Origin: FEN-1279 sp964400285
Lineage (GTDB): Bacteria; Bacteroidota; Ignavibacteria; Tepidaquicellales; Tepidaquicellaceae
Direction of reading: 5' to 3'
NCBI GenBank assembly: GCA_964400285.1
Contig: CAYNTK010000005.1
Coordinates: forward strand, 62,001 to 126,000
DNA length: 64,000 bases
Shown: piece by piece, positions 55,980 to 64,000 of the stretch
How positions within the stretch are numbered: the first letter of the stretch is position 1
Layout of the letters: each line of letters opens with the position of its first letter
Notes under the pieces: generated by a model
Seen by the model: the letters and a program-made list of their open reading frames with translations, nothing else
What the model was told of the DNA's origin: nothing
Database searches by the model: none
Program-made: the position numbers and the translations under genes

Positions 55980-56509
55980 AGAAATATTTTATAAGTATAA
56001 ATGAATCGGAAGTTCCAAAAGAAGTTATATTAATGGATGAAAAGACTTTATTAATAGACGATGAAAAATATGAATATGAATATAAATTTATATACGAAAA
56101 CGTAGTAATAATCAGAGTCAATAATAAAAATTATATTGTTAAAACCGAAAGCGGAGATGATGAAGATATTAAAGGTACATCATATAATGTTGATATTAAA
56201 TCACAAGTAATTAATGTTTTATGCAAAAGTGAGCTTGATGTGCTTATGGAGAAATTTTCTAAAAACAGGGGGGATGTAAAAATTAAAACCGATGTAGTCT
56301 CACCTATGCCAGGAGCAATAGTAAAAGTCAATGTTAAAGAAGGACAAAGGGTAAAAAAAGGAGATGTGTTTCTGGTTCTTGAAGCAATGAAAATGGAAAA
56401 CGAAATAAAGGCAACAAATGAATGCATAATTCAAAAAGTTTTTGTTGAAGAAAAGAAATCCGTTGAAAAAGGCCAGATACTTTTAAAACTCGAACCGATT
56501 ATTAATTAG
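55976..56509 (+). CDS. Biotin carboxyl carrier protein (biotin/lipoyl domain)
   Basis: A 177-residue protein. The C-terminal ~75 residues form a biotinyl domain with SPMPGAIVKVNVKEGQRVKK and the biotinylation motif EAMKMENEI, in which Lys139 is the modified residue. The N-terminal ~95 residues are beta-rich and not recognised; they probably bind the carboxylase. The start codon overlaps the carboxylase stop, so the two are made together. The architecture resembles the carrier part of methylmalonyl/propionyl-CoA carboxylases more than the proline-rich AccB. Confidence 0.9.
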   Translation: MKKYFISINESEVPKEVILMDEKTLLIDDEKYEYEYKFIYENVVIIRVNNKNYIVKTESGDDEDIKGTSYNVDIKSQVINVLCKSELDVLMEKFSKNRGDVKIKTDVVSPMPGAIVKVNVKEGQRVKKGDVFLVLEAMKMENEIKATNECIIQKVFVEEKKSVEKGQILLKLEPIIN

Positions 56510-56556
56510 GAATATATTATTTAATATTATTTTTCAAATTTAAAATCGAATATTAT

Positions 56557-57558
56557 ATGCTTGCAATAGCATCTTTATTTGCCGCGTTTTTTCCAATGTT
56601 TTTTTATCTTTTGCTAATTTGGTGGATGGATAGAAATGAGAGAGAACCATTTTGGATACTCCTTTTAAATTTTATCTGGGGAGCAACAGGAGCTATTATT
56701 TTGGGAATAATCGGTAGTATAATGTTTCAAATTCCTTTATCACAAGGGATTGAATATTTAACGGGTTCGAGGTCGTCCGAATTAATAGATTTGTCTGGAG
56801 CAATAATTACCGCACCTATTATTGAAGAATGTACAAAAGGAATTTTTCTTGTGATGATGGCTTTTACAAAAAAATTCGATGGCGTAGTAGATGGTGTCGT
56901 TTATGGAGGTGCTATTGGATTAGGATTTGGGATGACAGAAAACTTTTTGTATTTTATTTCCTATGGAACGGATTTTCAAAGTTGGTTCATTCTTGTAGTA
57001 ATAAGAACTCTATTTTCTGCTGTGATGCATTGTATGTCACAAGCTACTTTAGGTGGTTTTATAGGATTTGCAAAATTCAAACCCGCAATTTTCAAAATAA
57101 TCTTATTCCCAACAGGACTTTTTATGGCAATATTTTTGCATTTTGCTTGGAATCTTACAGTTAGTTTTGGTGAAACAACTTTAATAGGTATGGCTTTTAT
57201 GATTATATATACTTTTTCCATAATTGCATTGTTCCAAATTGCACTTTATTTAGAAGGGAAAACTATTACTAAAGAATTACAAGAAGAATCTTATGCAGGT
57301 ATTATTCCTTCCGAGCATATGAATTATCTTCCGTATGTTACAAGACGCAATAAATACGGTTGGTGCTCAATTGGAGTAAATCAAAAAGAATATGTAAAAA
57401 CAGCTATAGAATTAGCATTAAGAAAACATCAATACAAAAACACAAAAGGTCTTACACAAAAAATATATCTTCAAGATGTTGAAAACCTTAGGTATAAAAT
57501 ACAAATGATGTTTTATAATGCGAGTTTAAAGTATTATAATTATGCAGGGAAACAATAA
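56557..57558 (+). CDS. PrsW family intramembrane glutamic protease
   Basis: A 333-residue protein with about eight membrane helices in the first ~240 residues. Catalytic motifs are PIIEECTKGIFLVMMAF (Glu-Glu), GLGFGMTENFLYFI (the EN pair), AVMHCMSQATLGGFIGFA (His) and IFLHFAWN (His), as in Bacillus PrsW, which cleaves the anti-sigma factor RsiW. The cytoplasmic ~90-residue tail is not recognised. It overlaps the next glycosyltransferase gene by 17 bp. An orphan ECF sigma gene is in the same window, but its anti-sigma factor is not, so a link is speculative. Confidence 0.88.
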   Translation: MLAIASLFAAFFPMFFYLLLIWWMDRNEREPFWILLLNFIWGATGAIILGIIGSIMFQIPLSQGIEYLTGSRSSELIDLSGAIITAPIIEECTKGIFLVMMAFTKKFDGVVDGVVYGGAIGLGFGMTENFLYFISYGTDFQSWFILVVIRTLFSAVMHCMSQATLGGFIGFAKFKPAIFKIILFPTGLFMAIFLHFAWNLTVSFGETTLIGMAFMIIYTFSIIALFQIALYLEGKTITKELQEESYAGIIPSEHMNYLPYVTRRNKYGWCSIGVNQKEYVKTAIELALRKHQYKNTKGLTQKIYLQDVENLRYKIQMMFYNASLKYYNYAGKQ

Positions 57559-58384
57559 TTATATTCTTTCTATCGTAATAGTAAATTGGAATGCAAATAA
57601 ATTAACGGCGAATTGCCTTAAATCAATTTTTACAAACAGTTTTTATTTAAATAATAATAAAAAAATTGAAGTTATTTTAATAGATAATAATTCCTTCGAT
57701 AATTCTGTTGAAGATTTATCGAGCAAATTTCCTGAAACGAAAATAATTTCTAATAACGAAAATCTTGGTTATGCAGTAGCTTGTAATCAAGGTATGAAAA
57801 TATCGAAAGGAAAATATGTATTACTTCTTGGTAACGATACTGAATTGGTAGATAATGTATTATATGAATGCACTGATTTTTTGGAGCAAAATTCAGAATG
57901 CGGAGCTGTTGGTTGCAGGTTGGTTTATCCCGATGGAAGACTGCAGGGAAATTGTAAAAGGTTTCCTAAATTGAAAAATGCTTTTTTTACATATTTGTCA
58001 TTAAATAAACTTAATTATGATTATGATATGCTTTGGTTCGATTATAATAAAACTATTGAAGTTGACCAGATTGCAACTACATATTTAATGGTAAGAAATG
58101 AGCTTTTAAAAAGAATTGGATATTTCGATGAGCAATATAAAATATTATATAATGATGTAGATTTGTGTAAGAAGATAAGGGAAAGTAACTATAAAATTTA
58201 TTTTTATCATAAACCTGAAGTAATACATATAGGAAGCCAATCAACAAGAAAAGCAGGATTTAAAATCAGGGAAATGATGTATAAAGATATTTTGAAATAC
58301 TATATTAAAAATTTTGGATTTTTTGCTTATTTTTTATATCCTATTTTATATTTTCGTTTATTTTTAATTACAATTTTTAAATAA
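57542..58384 (+). CDS. Glycosyltransferase family 2 protein (rhamnosyltransferase-like)
   Basis: A 280-residue GT-A enzyme. Motifs are SIVIVNWNANKLTANCLKSI, VILIDNNSFDNSVEDL, NLGYAVACNQGMKISKGKYV, LLGNDTELVDNVL (the metal-binding region) and the acceptor-side FDEQYKILYNDVDLCKKIRE. The pattern is that of the WbbL/rhamnosyltransferase-like GT2 branch. The start overlaps the PrsW gene by 17 bp, so they are translated from one mRNA. The C-terminal ~35 residues (FGFFAYFLYPILYFRLFLIT) are hydrophobic and likely touch the membrane. Confidence 0.9.
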   Translation: MQGNNNYILSIVIVNWNANKLTANCLKSIFTNSFYLNNNKKIEVILIDNNSFDNSVEDLSSKFPETKIISNNENLGYAVACNQGMKISKGKYVLLLGNDTELVDNVLYECTDFLEQNSECGAVGCRLVYPDGRLQGNCKRFPKLKNAFFTYLSLNKLNYDYDMLWFDYNKTIEVDQIATTYLMVRNELLKRIGYFDEQYKILYNDVDLCKKIRESNYKIYFYHKPEVIHIGSQSTRKAGFKIREMMYKDILKYYIKNFGFFAYFLYPILYFRLFLITIFK

Positions 58385-58395
58385 AGATTTCAATT

Positions 58396-59961
58396 TTGAG
58401 CCTCACCGATAAAGTTATAAAAAATACTTTTTATCATTTATTATCTCAAATTGTTAGTAACTTTTTCCCATTAATAATAACCCCTTATATAATTTTCAAA
58501 ATTGGAGATACACAATTTGGAATTTATGCACTTGTATTAGGTATCGTTGGTACTTTTGGGATTCTGGATTTAAGTGTTTCGACATCCTTTATTAAATTTA
58601 TTTCCGAGTATTATAATCAAAAAAAAATTGATCGATTAAATAAATTTATCAATACAGGATTTGGATTATATTTTTTATTCAGTTTATTGTTTACTGCGTT
58701 AGGATTTATTTTTTCTGAATTTATAGTTTCTTTAATAAATGTTCCACATAATCTATTTGATACTGCTATATTAGCATTAAGAATAAGTCTAATCGTTTTT
58801 TTTATTTCCACTTCATTCACAATTTTTATTTCTATTCTTATTAGTCTTCAAAAAATTTATTTAACAAGTATAAGTGGAATAATACTTGGGTGTTTGAATT
58901 TACTTTTAACATTTATTTTCCTTCAACTTGGTTTTGGACTGATTGGAGTGATGATTAGTCAATTAATTGTAATTATTTTAAGTACTATTATTAATATTTT
59001 TTTGGCTAAAAAGTTTATGCCCGAAATAAGAATGGGTTTTAGTTATCTAAGCCGTGAATCTTTCAAAGAAATGTTTGGCTTTGGAATACAAATTCAGGTT
59101 TCGAAGGTTTCCACTTTTGCCGTCGAAAAGTATGATGAATTTTTACTTGGATTTTTTTCTATATTAAGTAACGTTACATATTTTAATTTAGCAAGCAGGA
59201 TTATAAAATTGGGGAGATTTATTCCGTTTCAGATTTATTCTCAAATTGCCCCTGTAGCAGCAGAATTGAAAGCAAAACAAGATGAAGAAAAATTAAATCA
59301 ACTTTTTTCTGATGCAACAAGATACCTTACAGTATTAACTGTCCCAATTTTTATTTTCATTTATGCTTTCGCAGATGTAATTATTTTTGCTTGGATGGGT
59401 GAAAGGTATGAAGTAACAGTTTATTTCTTGCGAATACTTGTTATCGGTCAAATAATCAATATGGCTTTTTCGGCGCCGGGAAATGCTATTTTACCAAACA
59501 TCGGAATACCCAAATATATGATGTATGAAGGTTTAATAAATTTATGTTTTAATTTAGTTTTAAGCTATTTGCTTATTAAAAATTACGGTATTTTGGGGGC
59601 AGCATTTGGAAATACGATTGCAGTAATTATTTCTTCATTCTATGTTTTTTTTGTTTCGATGAAATTTTATAAAAGAAATTTTTTTAGTTTCTTTTATAAA
59701 GAATATTTAAAACCGATTGTTATTGGTTTTTTGGTAGGTTTGACTTTATATTTTTGTTTACTTTTGTTACAAAATTACTATAGTGCATTTCAAAACAGAG
59801 TAAGTGCTTTTGTTACTTTATTCATATTAGGTGTAATTTTTTTGATGATTTTTATTTTTGCTATTTTTAAAACAAAATATATACAACAAAGAGATATGGA
59901 TGTTGTTAGAAAAGCTCTGTTTTTATTAAATCCGTTAAAAGGGAAAAATAAAATGCTTTAA
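58396..59961 (+). CDS. Polysaccharide flippase (Wzx-like)
   Basis: A 521-residue protein with about 14 helices of the MOP/Wzx superfamily. The N terminus is KNTFYHLLSQIVSNFFPLII, with GIYALVLGIVGTFGILDLSV in helix 2-3, and conserved charged residues occur in loops. The C-terminal cytoplasmic tail is Lys-rich. The start is TTG at 58396, 12 bp after the preceding stop. It is the second flippase in the window. It is probably the exporter of a unit built by the transferases around it. Confidence is high for the fold. Confidence 0.88.
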   Translation: MSLTDKVIKNTFYHLLSQIVSNFFPLIITPYIIFKIGDTQFGIYALVLGIVGTFGILDLSVSTSFIKFISEYYNQKKIDRLNKFINTGFGLYFLFSLLFTALGFIFSEFIVSLINVPHNLFDTAILALRISLIVFFISTSFTIFISILISLQKIYLTSISGIILGCLNLLLTFIFLQLGFGLIGVMISQLIVIILSTIINIFLAKKFMPEIRMGFSYLSRESFKEMFGFGIQIQVSKVSTFAVEKYDEFLLGFFSILSNVTYFNLASRIIKLGRFIPFQIYSQIAPVAAELKAKQDEEKLNQLFSDATRYLTVLTVPIFIFIYAFADVIIFAWMGERYEVTVYFLRILVIGQIINMAFSAPGNAILPNIGIPKYMMYEGLINLCFNLVLSYLLIKNYGILGAAFGNTIAVIISSFYVFFVSMKFYKRNFFSFFYKEYLKPIVIGFLVGLTLYFCLLLLQNYYSAFQNRVSAFVTLFILGVIFLMIFIFAIFKTKYIQQRDMDVVRKALFLLNPLKGKNKML

Positions 59962-59998
59962 TTTTATAAATACTAAAAAACGAAATTAAAGCCAGTAT

Positions 59999-61351
59999 AT
60001 GATTGATAAAATATTTAATATCAAACCTGAAAAAATTTTTTTAATTTTTGCAATATTATTTGGTACCGCTTTTTTAGTTGTTACCCCTCCTTATCAAGTT
60101 CCAGATGAAAATTATCATTTTTTTCAAGCTTTCACTATTTCGGAATTTTATTCTAATTCAAATGATGGAGTTCAATATATTCCAGAATTTTATATCAAAC
60201 TCGACAGTGCTTTTAAAAGCATTCCTTTTACGTTGGAAAACAAAGTATATTTAAAAGAAATAATCGAATTATTCAAGAAAGGACAGGATTCGAATGATTT
60301 AAGAGTTCCTTTTATTTGTCCTGCTTCTCATTATAGTTTTATGCTTTATGCTCCACAAGTTGTTGGTATTTGGATTGGGCGTTTATTTTCTGCTCCCCCA
60401 ATTGTTGTTTTCTATCTGGGTAGAATCTTTGCAATGATATTTTGGATTACAGTAGTTTATTATTCGATTAAAATTACTCCGTTACCAAAATGGATGTTTT
60501 TTTTAATAGTAATAACTCCGATTTCATTATTTCAGGGTGTTTCAATGTCTGCGGATAGTGTTTTGAATTCCATTTCATTTATATTGCTTGCTATCATTTT
60601 AAAATATGCATTCGATGAAAATAGTAAAAAACTTGACTTTAAAGCTCTGTCGATAATGATTTTTTTATCATTAGTTATTACAATGTCAAAACCACCATAT
60701 ATTATTTTACTTCTTACCTATTTTTTTATTCCGTTTAATAAATTTAAAACAAAGTCAAAATACTTTTTATTCTTTTTTGTAATATTATTCGTCAATTTAC
60801 TATTGATAATTGTTTGGAATACTTTCATAAAGACACCAATAAATTCAGATTTAGCTCCGAAAAACGAACAATTTTCTTTCATACTGAACAATCCATTTGG
60901 ATATTTAAAAATCTTTCTAAACACTATTATTATAAAGTCTCCCGCCCTAATCCAGCAAGTTGTAGGAAAACTTGGCTGGCTTGATGTAAGAATACCTGAT
61001 GCAATAGTAATGTTCTATTTAATTGTAATGTTGTATACTGGCCTTTATGATAAAAGTGAATTTATTATTAATATTAAGAAGAGTCAAAGATATCTAATTA
61101 TCATAATTTTTATATCAATTGTTTCTTTAATTTTCACTTTGTTTTTTTTGATAACATCTAAGGATTCTAATATCATAGAGGGTTTGCAGGGGAGGTATTT
61201 TATTCCTTTCTTTCCAGTGTTTTTTCTTATCTTATATAATAGGAAATTCAATTGTAAAGAAAACAGAATAAGATTAATAGTTATTTTTACATCATTCATA
61301 ACTCTAATATCTTCTGTTTTTTCATTAATATTTCGATATTATTATTTATAA
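59999..61351 (+). CDS. DUF2142-like membrane protein
   Basis: A 450-residue polytopic protein. The first periplasmic loop reads VVTPPYQVPDENYHFFQAFT, with Asp-Glu next to a helix exit, followed by YAPQVVGIWIGRLFSAPPIV. The P-P-x-Q-x-P-D-E-x-x-H motif is the DUF2142 signature. DUF2142 proteins are GT-C-like and occur in O-antigen and cell-wall polysaccharide loci, with no confirmed activity. About ten helices are visible. It may transfer a sugar from a polyprenyl-phosphate donor; the partner could be the GT2/DUF2304 pair next to it. Confidence 0.82.
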   Translation: MIDKIFNIKPEKIFLIFAILFGTAFLVVTPPYQVPDENYHFFQAFTISEFYSNSNDGVQYIPEFYIKLDSAFKSIPFTLENKVYLKEIIELFKKGQDSNDLRVPFICPASHYSFMLYAPQVVGIWIGRLFSAPPIVVFYLGRIFAMIFWITVVYYSIKITPLPKWMFFLIVITPISLFQGVSMSADSVLNSISFILLAIILKYAFDENSKKLDFKALSIMIFLSLVITMSKPPYIILLLTYFFIPFNKFKTKSKYFLFFFVILFVNLLLIIVWNTFIKTPINSDLAPKNEQFSFILNNPFGYLKIFLNTIIIKSPALIQQVVGKLGWLDVRIPDAIVMFYLIVMLYTGLYDKSEFIINIKKSQRYLIIIIFISIVSLIFTLFFLITSKDSNIIEGLQGRYFIPFFPVFFLILYNRKFNCKENRIRLIVIFTSFITLISSVFSLIFRYYYL

Positions 61352-61401
61352 TATGGAATTTTTTAAATTACTTAATTATATTTTCAAATCTAAAAATTTA
61401 A

Positions 61402-62124
61402 ATGAATAATTGTAAAGAATCGAAGATATTAGTTATAGTTCCATTGTATAATGAAGAAGAAAATGTAGATTTTATTTTAAATGATTTGAAAAATTTGGAT
61501 AGTAATTATGATATACTTTTCATTGATGATAATTCAATAGATAATACTTATAAAAAGCTTACAGAAATTTCTAAGTGTCCAGTTTTACATTTATCGGTTA
61601 ATCTCGGAATAGGTGGAACAGTCCAGCTTGGTTTTATTTTTGCAAATGAAAATAATTATGATATTGCAGTTCAATATGATGGTGATGGTCAGCACGTAGC
61701 AACCGAAATTACAAAATTGATAAAACCTATAATCAGTAATAATGCCGACATCGTAATAGGCTCGAGATTTATAAATGGCAATAATAAATACAAAGGATTA
61801 TTATCGAGAAAAATTGGAATAAAGTTTTTTCAATTTTTAAACCATATATTAATAGGAATGAAAATTACCGATAGCACTTCAGGATTCAGAGCATATAATA
61901 AAAATGCAATTTCTCTTTTTGCAAAAAGTTATCCAAGTGATTATCCAGAACCAGAAGCTATTATTTTATCACATAAAAATAATCTAAGAATAATGGAAAT
62001 ACCAACAGAAATGAGGTTGAGGCAAAAGGGGAAATCTTCTATTTCGGGAATTCTTTCATTTTATTATATGCTTAAAGTAACAATTTCAATTATTTTTTCT
62101 AATTTACAAAAAACAAAAAATTGA
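61402..62124 (+). CDS. GT2 polyprenyl-phosphate sugar synthase-like (DPMS-type)
   Basis: A 240-residue GT-A protein of the dolichyl-phosphate mannose synthase type. Motifs are KILVIVPLYNEEENVDFILN, DILFIDDNSIDNTYKKL, NLGIGGTVQLGFIFANE, DIAVQYDGDGQHVATEI (catalytic Asp region) and SGFRAYNKNA. No C-terminal membrane helices are present. Such enzymes load a sugar onto polyprenyl phosphate, making donors for GT-C enzymes such as DUF2142 here. The stop overlaps the TTG start of the next gene. Confidence 0.9.
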   Translation: MNNCKESKILVIVPLYNEEENVDFILNDLKNLDSNYDILFIDDNSIDNTYKKLTEISKCPVLHLSVNLGIGGTVQLGFIFANENNYDIAVQYDGDGQHVATEITKLIKPIISNNADIVIGSRFINGNNKYKGLLSRKIGIKFFQFLNHILIGMKITDSTSGFRAYNKNAISLFAKSYPSDYPEPEAIILSHKNNLRIMEIPTEMRLRQKGKSSISGILSFYYMLKVTISIIFSNLQKTKN

Positions 62125-62492
62125 ATAATGTAAATATTAATATCATACAGTATATTGCTATTGTAGCAAGTTTAGTTTTATTTGTTTTTATTCTCTATCT
62201 TGTAAGGTCAAAAAAAATCAGGATAGAATATTCACTCCTATGGTTGTTTTTCAGTATTGTTTTTATAATTTTTTCTTTTTGGAGAGATGGTTTAACGGTA
62301 ATTTCTTTTTCAATAGGCATTGCTTATCCGCCGATTGCTTTTCTACTGATTCTTGTTATTTGTATTTTTTTAATTTTGATACAATTTTCTGTTGTAATTT
62401 CGAAGCAAAAAGAAATTAATAAAAATTTAACGCAAGAAATAGCATTATTAAGAAATATTATTGAAAATATTAAAAAGAAAAAAGTTGGATGA
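62121..62492 (+). CDS. DUF2304 family membrane protein
   Basis: A 123-residue protein with three helices (IQYIAIVASLVLFVFILYLV, YSLLWLFFSIVFIIFSFW, IAYPPIAFLLILVICIFLI) and a Lys-rich tail. The short helix-turn between helix 2 and 3 (FWRDGLTVISFSIGIAYPP) is the DUF2304 mark. It is commonly encoded directly after a DPMS-type GT2 gene and may anchor that enzyme at the membrane. The start is TTG at 62121, overlapping the GT2 stop (TTGA). Its own 3' end overlaps the next gene. Confidence 0.85.
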   Translation: MNNVNINIIQYIAIVASLVLFVFILYLVRSKKIRIEYSLLWLFFSIVFIIFSFWRDGLTVISFSIGIAYPPIAFLLILVICIFLILIQFSVVISKQKEINKNLTQEIALLRNIIENIKKKKVG

Positions 62493-63408
62493 TACGAATG
62501 ATAATATTTGCGTTTTAGTTATTACTTTTAATGCAGAAAAATATCTGGAAAGACTTTTTAAAAGTATAAATAAGCGATACCGAATATTTGTAGTTGACAA
62601 TGGTTCTAATGATAATACAATAAAATTATTAGAAGAGAATAGAATTGAATATGTTAAAAATATTAAAAATGGATATGCAGCAGGAATTAATATAGGATTG
62701 AGACTCGCCAAAGAGTCAGGTTACAATTATGCCTTTGTTTTGAATCAAGATACTGAATTTTTAGAATGTAACATTGATTATTCTCTTTTAGAAAAGTATA
62801 CAATTATTCAGCCCCTGATATTAAACGAAAATTTAACTGTTGGAGTAGATGAATTAAAAATGAATGTATACGGATTTGTATTTCCTTACAGATATAAAAA
62901 AAAATTAATTAACGAACCGAAAGAACTATTTTTTTTTAGTGGAGCAGGTTTTATAATAAATATAAACAAATTTTTATATATAGGTAACTTTGACGAAAAT
63001 TATTTTATGTATTATGAGGATATAGATTATTCCGTAAGATGTTTTTTATCGGGTGAAAAATTATATTTAACTAATGATATTAAAATTATCCATTTTTATG
63101 AAAATTCCGTAGCATCATTAAAAAAGATAAAATTACTTTTAAAGAGTAGGAGAATTTTTATTAACAAATTTTTTTCAGATTTATGGAGACTTTTGTTATT
63201 TGTTCCTAATTACAAAGATAGCAGGGATTTAACATCACAAGAAGAAAAAAAAAAGTTTTCCCAATATATTATAAAACACGTTTTTTTAGGGTTTAAAACT
63301 AAGCAAGTTCCATTTTTAATAAGGGTTACTTTTAATTTTTTAATTTTTTCATATAGTATTGTTATTAAATCAATTCTAAAAATTTCTTTAACAAGAAAGA
63401 AGGTATAA
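62461..63408 (+). CDS. Glycosyltransferase family 2 protein (rhamnosyltransferase-like)
   Basis: A 315-residue GT-A enzyme. Motifs are ICVLVITFNAEKYLERLFKS, FVVDNGSNDNTIKLLEENRI, GYAAGINIGLRLAKESGYNY, FVLNQDTEFLECN and FFFSGAGFIININKFLYIGN, then FDENYFMYYEDIDYSVR, matching the rhamnosyltransferase-like GT2 branch. The start is uncertain: TTG at 62461 (32-bp overlap with the DUF2304 gene) or TTG at 62485 (8-bp overlap), which lies closer to the core domain. Both fit the strong coupling of genes in this locus. Confidence 0.87.
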   Translation: MKILKRKKLDDTNDNICVLVITFNAEKYLERLFKSINKRYRIFVVDNGSNDNTIKLLEENRIEYVKNIKNGYAAGINIGLRLAKESGYNYAFVLNQDTEFLECNIDYSLLEKYTIIQPLILNENLTVGVDELKMNVYGFVFPYRYKKKLINEPKELFFFSGAGFIININKFLYIGNFDENYFMYYEDIDYSVRCFLSGEKLYLTNDIKIIHFYENSVASLKKIKLLLKSRRIFINKFFSDLWRLLLFVPNYKDSRDLTSQEEKKKFSQYIIKHVFLGFKTKQVPFLIRVTFNFLIFSYSIVIKSILKISLTRKKV

Positions 63409-63412
63409 TTTA

Positions 63413-64000
63413 ATGAATTATGACGAAAAATATACGGAATATCAGATAAATAGAAGCAGTTTGAGATATTTTATAAGAAATTTTTATTTAAGTAATATCT
63501 TAAAATTCACAATTGGCAAATGTATCGATTTCGGTTGTGGAAGTGGGGATTTATTAAAGAAGCTACCTGAAGGTTCAATTGGAACAGATATAAATTTTTA
63601 TAGTATAGAATATTGCCAAAAAAACAATTTGAATGCATTTGTTTATAATATTGATGAAGATAATTATCAATTAAAAAGTTTAGAGTCTGGTAAGTATGAT
63701 ACTTTGATTTGCAGTCACGTTCTGGAACATATTGAAGATGCAAATAAAGTTATTAAAAAGCTTTTTGAATCTGCTAACAGATTAGAGATTAAACGGATAG
63801 TAATAGTAGTTCCGGGAATTAAAGGATTTAAGTATGACCATACTCATAAAACTTATATTGATATGGAATATATTAATATGAATAATTTAGATAAATTGTT
63901 TAACTATATACTTGTTTATAAAAAATATTTTCCTGTAAATTCAAAATTATTTTCAAAATTTTTCACGCATAACGAATTGGTTCTTGTTTATGATAGAGTT
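63413..64000 (+). CDS. SAM-dependent methyltransferase, N-terminal part (truncated by window edge)
   Basis: The frame opens with ATG at 63413, 4 bp after the preceding stop, and stays open for 196 codons to the window end. Motif I is CIDFGCGSGDLLKKL, followed by an acidic strand-2 end (IGTDINFYSIEYC) and the motif-IV-like DTLICSHVLEHIED. VVPGIKGFKYDHTHKTYIDM resembles post-core regions of glycan methyltransferases. It continues the polysaccharide operon, and its C terminus is outside the window. The target is unknown. Confidence 0.85.
   Translation, partial: MNYDEKYTEYQINRSSLRYFIRNFYLSNILKFTIGKCIDFGCGSGDLLKKLPEGSIGTDINFYSIEYCQKNNLNAFVYNIDEDNYQLKSLESGKYDTLICSHVLEHIEDANKVIKKLFESANRLEIKRIVIVVPGIKGFKYDHTHKTYIDMEYINMNNLDKLFNYILVYKKYFPVNSKLFSKFFTHNELVLVYDRV

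Noticed and set aside
57542..64000. O-antigen polymerase or chain-length regulator in the second polysaccharide locus
   Set aside because: The membrane proteins here carry flippase, DUF2142 or DUF2304 marks; none shows a Wzy or Wzz pattern.

Overview
The window is strongly AT-rich chromosomal DNA from a Gram-negative bacterium of the Bacteroidota/Chlorobiota (FCB) superphylum, most likely an Ignavibacteria-type lineage. The main evidence is three secreted proteins ending in the YPNPFNP-type C-terminal sorting domain used by type IX secretion in this group. GWxTD, DUF2851 and S46 dipeptidyl-peptidase proteins, OmpA with thrombospondin type 3 repeats, and frequent starts without a clear Shine-Dalgarno agree with this. 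No phage, transposase, CRISPR array or rRNA was seen. There is one tRNA, Leu(UAA).

Layout. 1-1497: the 3' end of a DNA methyltransferase gene, then a degenerate receiver protein and a CBS-pair protein. 1830-14146: a surface-polysaccharide locus. It has a tightly coupled + strand operon (GT4, GT9, methyltransferase, two membrane GT-C enzymes), then a - strand set (GT2, GT4, an FG-GAP sorted protein, a flippase and a zinc-finger methyltransferase). 14280-18595: a five-gene - strand cluster of three zinc-ribbon proteins (two with membrane helices), one SPFH/SHOCT protein and one coiled helical protein of unknown family. It resembles the Bacillus ydjGHI genes but has no pspA. 18732-22143: mutS and an orphan ECF sigma factor. 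22144-22775: a structured non-coding gap. 22776-29389: rimO, a GWxTD protein, a DUF58 protein, a TPR lipoprotein, DUF2851 and a Crp/Fnr regulator. 29457-35349: a transketolase-like ThDP enzyme, a putative outer-membrane barrel and a GAF-PAS-PAS hybrid histidine kinase. 35672-45175: two tandem sorted beta-propeller-like proteins, an S46 peptidase, OmpA/TSP3, an NmrA-like protein and two small secreted proteins. 45386-51582: tRNA-Leu, an LTA-synthase-like sulfatase-fold protein and class II ribonucleotide reductase. 51890-64000: a YfhO-like membrane protein, biotin carboxylase plus biotin carrier, PrsW, and a second polysaccharide locus running off the right edge.

How the genes work together. 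The two flanking loci hold most parts of an O-antigen or exopolysaccharide pathway: sugar transferases, polytopic GT-C enzymes, two Wzx-type flippases, DUF2142/DUF2304 proteins and methyltransferases. No polymerase or chain-length regulator was identified. The zinc-ribbon/SPFH cluster is the best candidate for a poorly described system; by analogy with Bacillus it may form a membrane-anchored SPFH assembly for envelope stress. Most other genes are housekeeping or envelope genes. Rho-independent terminators are clear at eight sites and mark several transcription unit ends.
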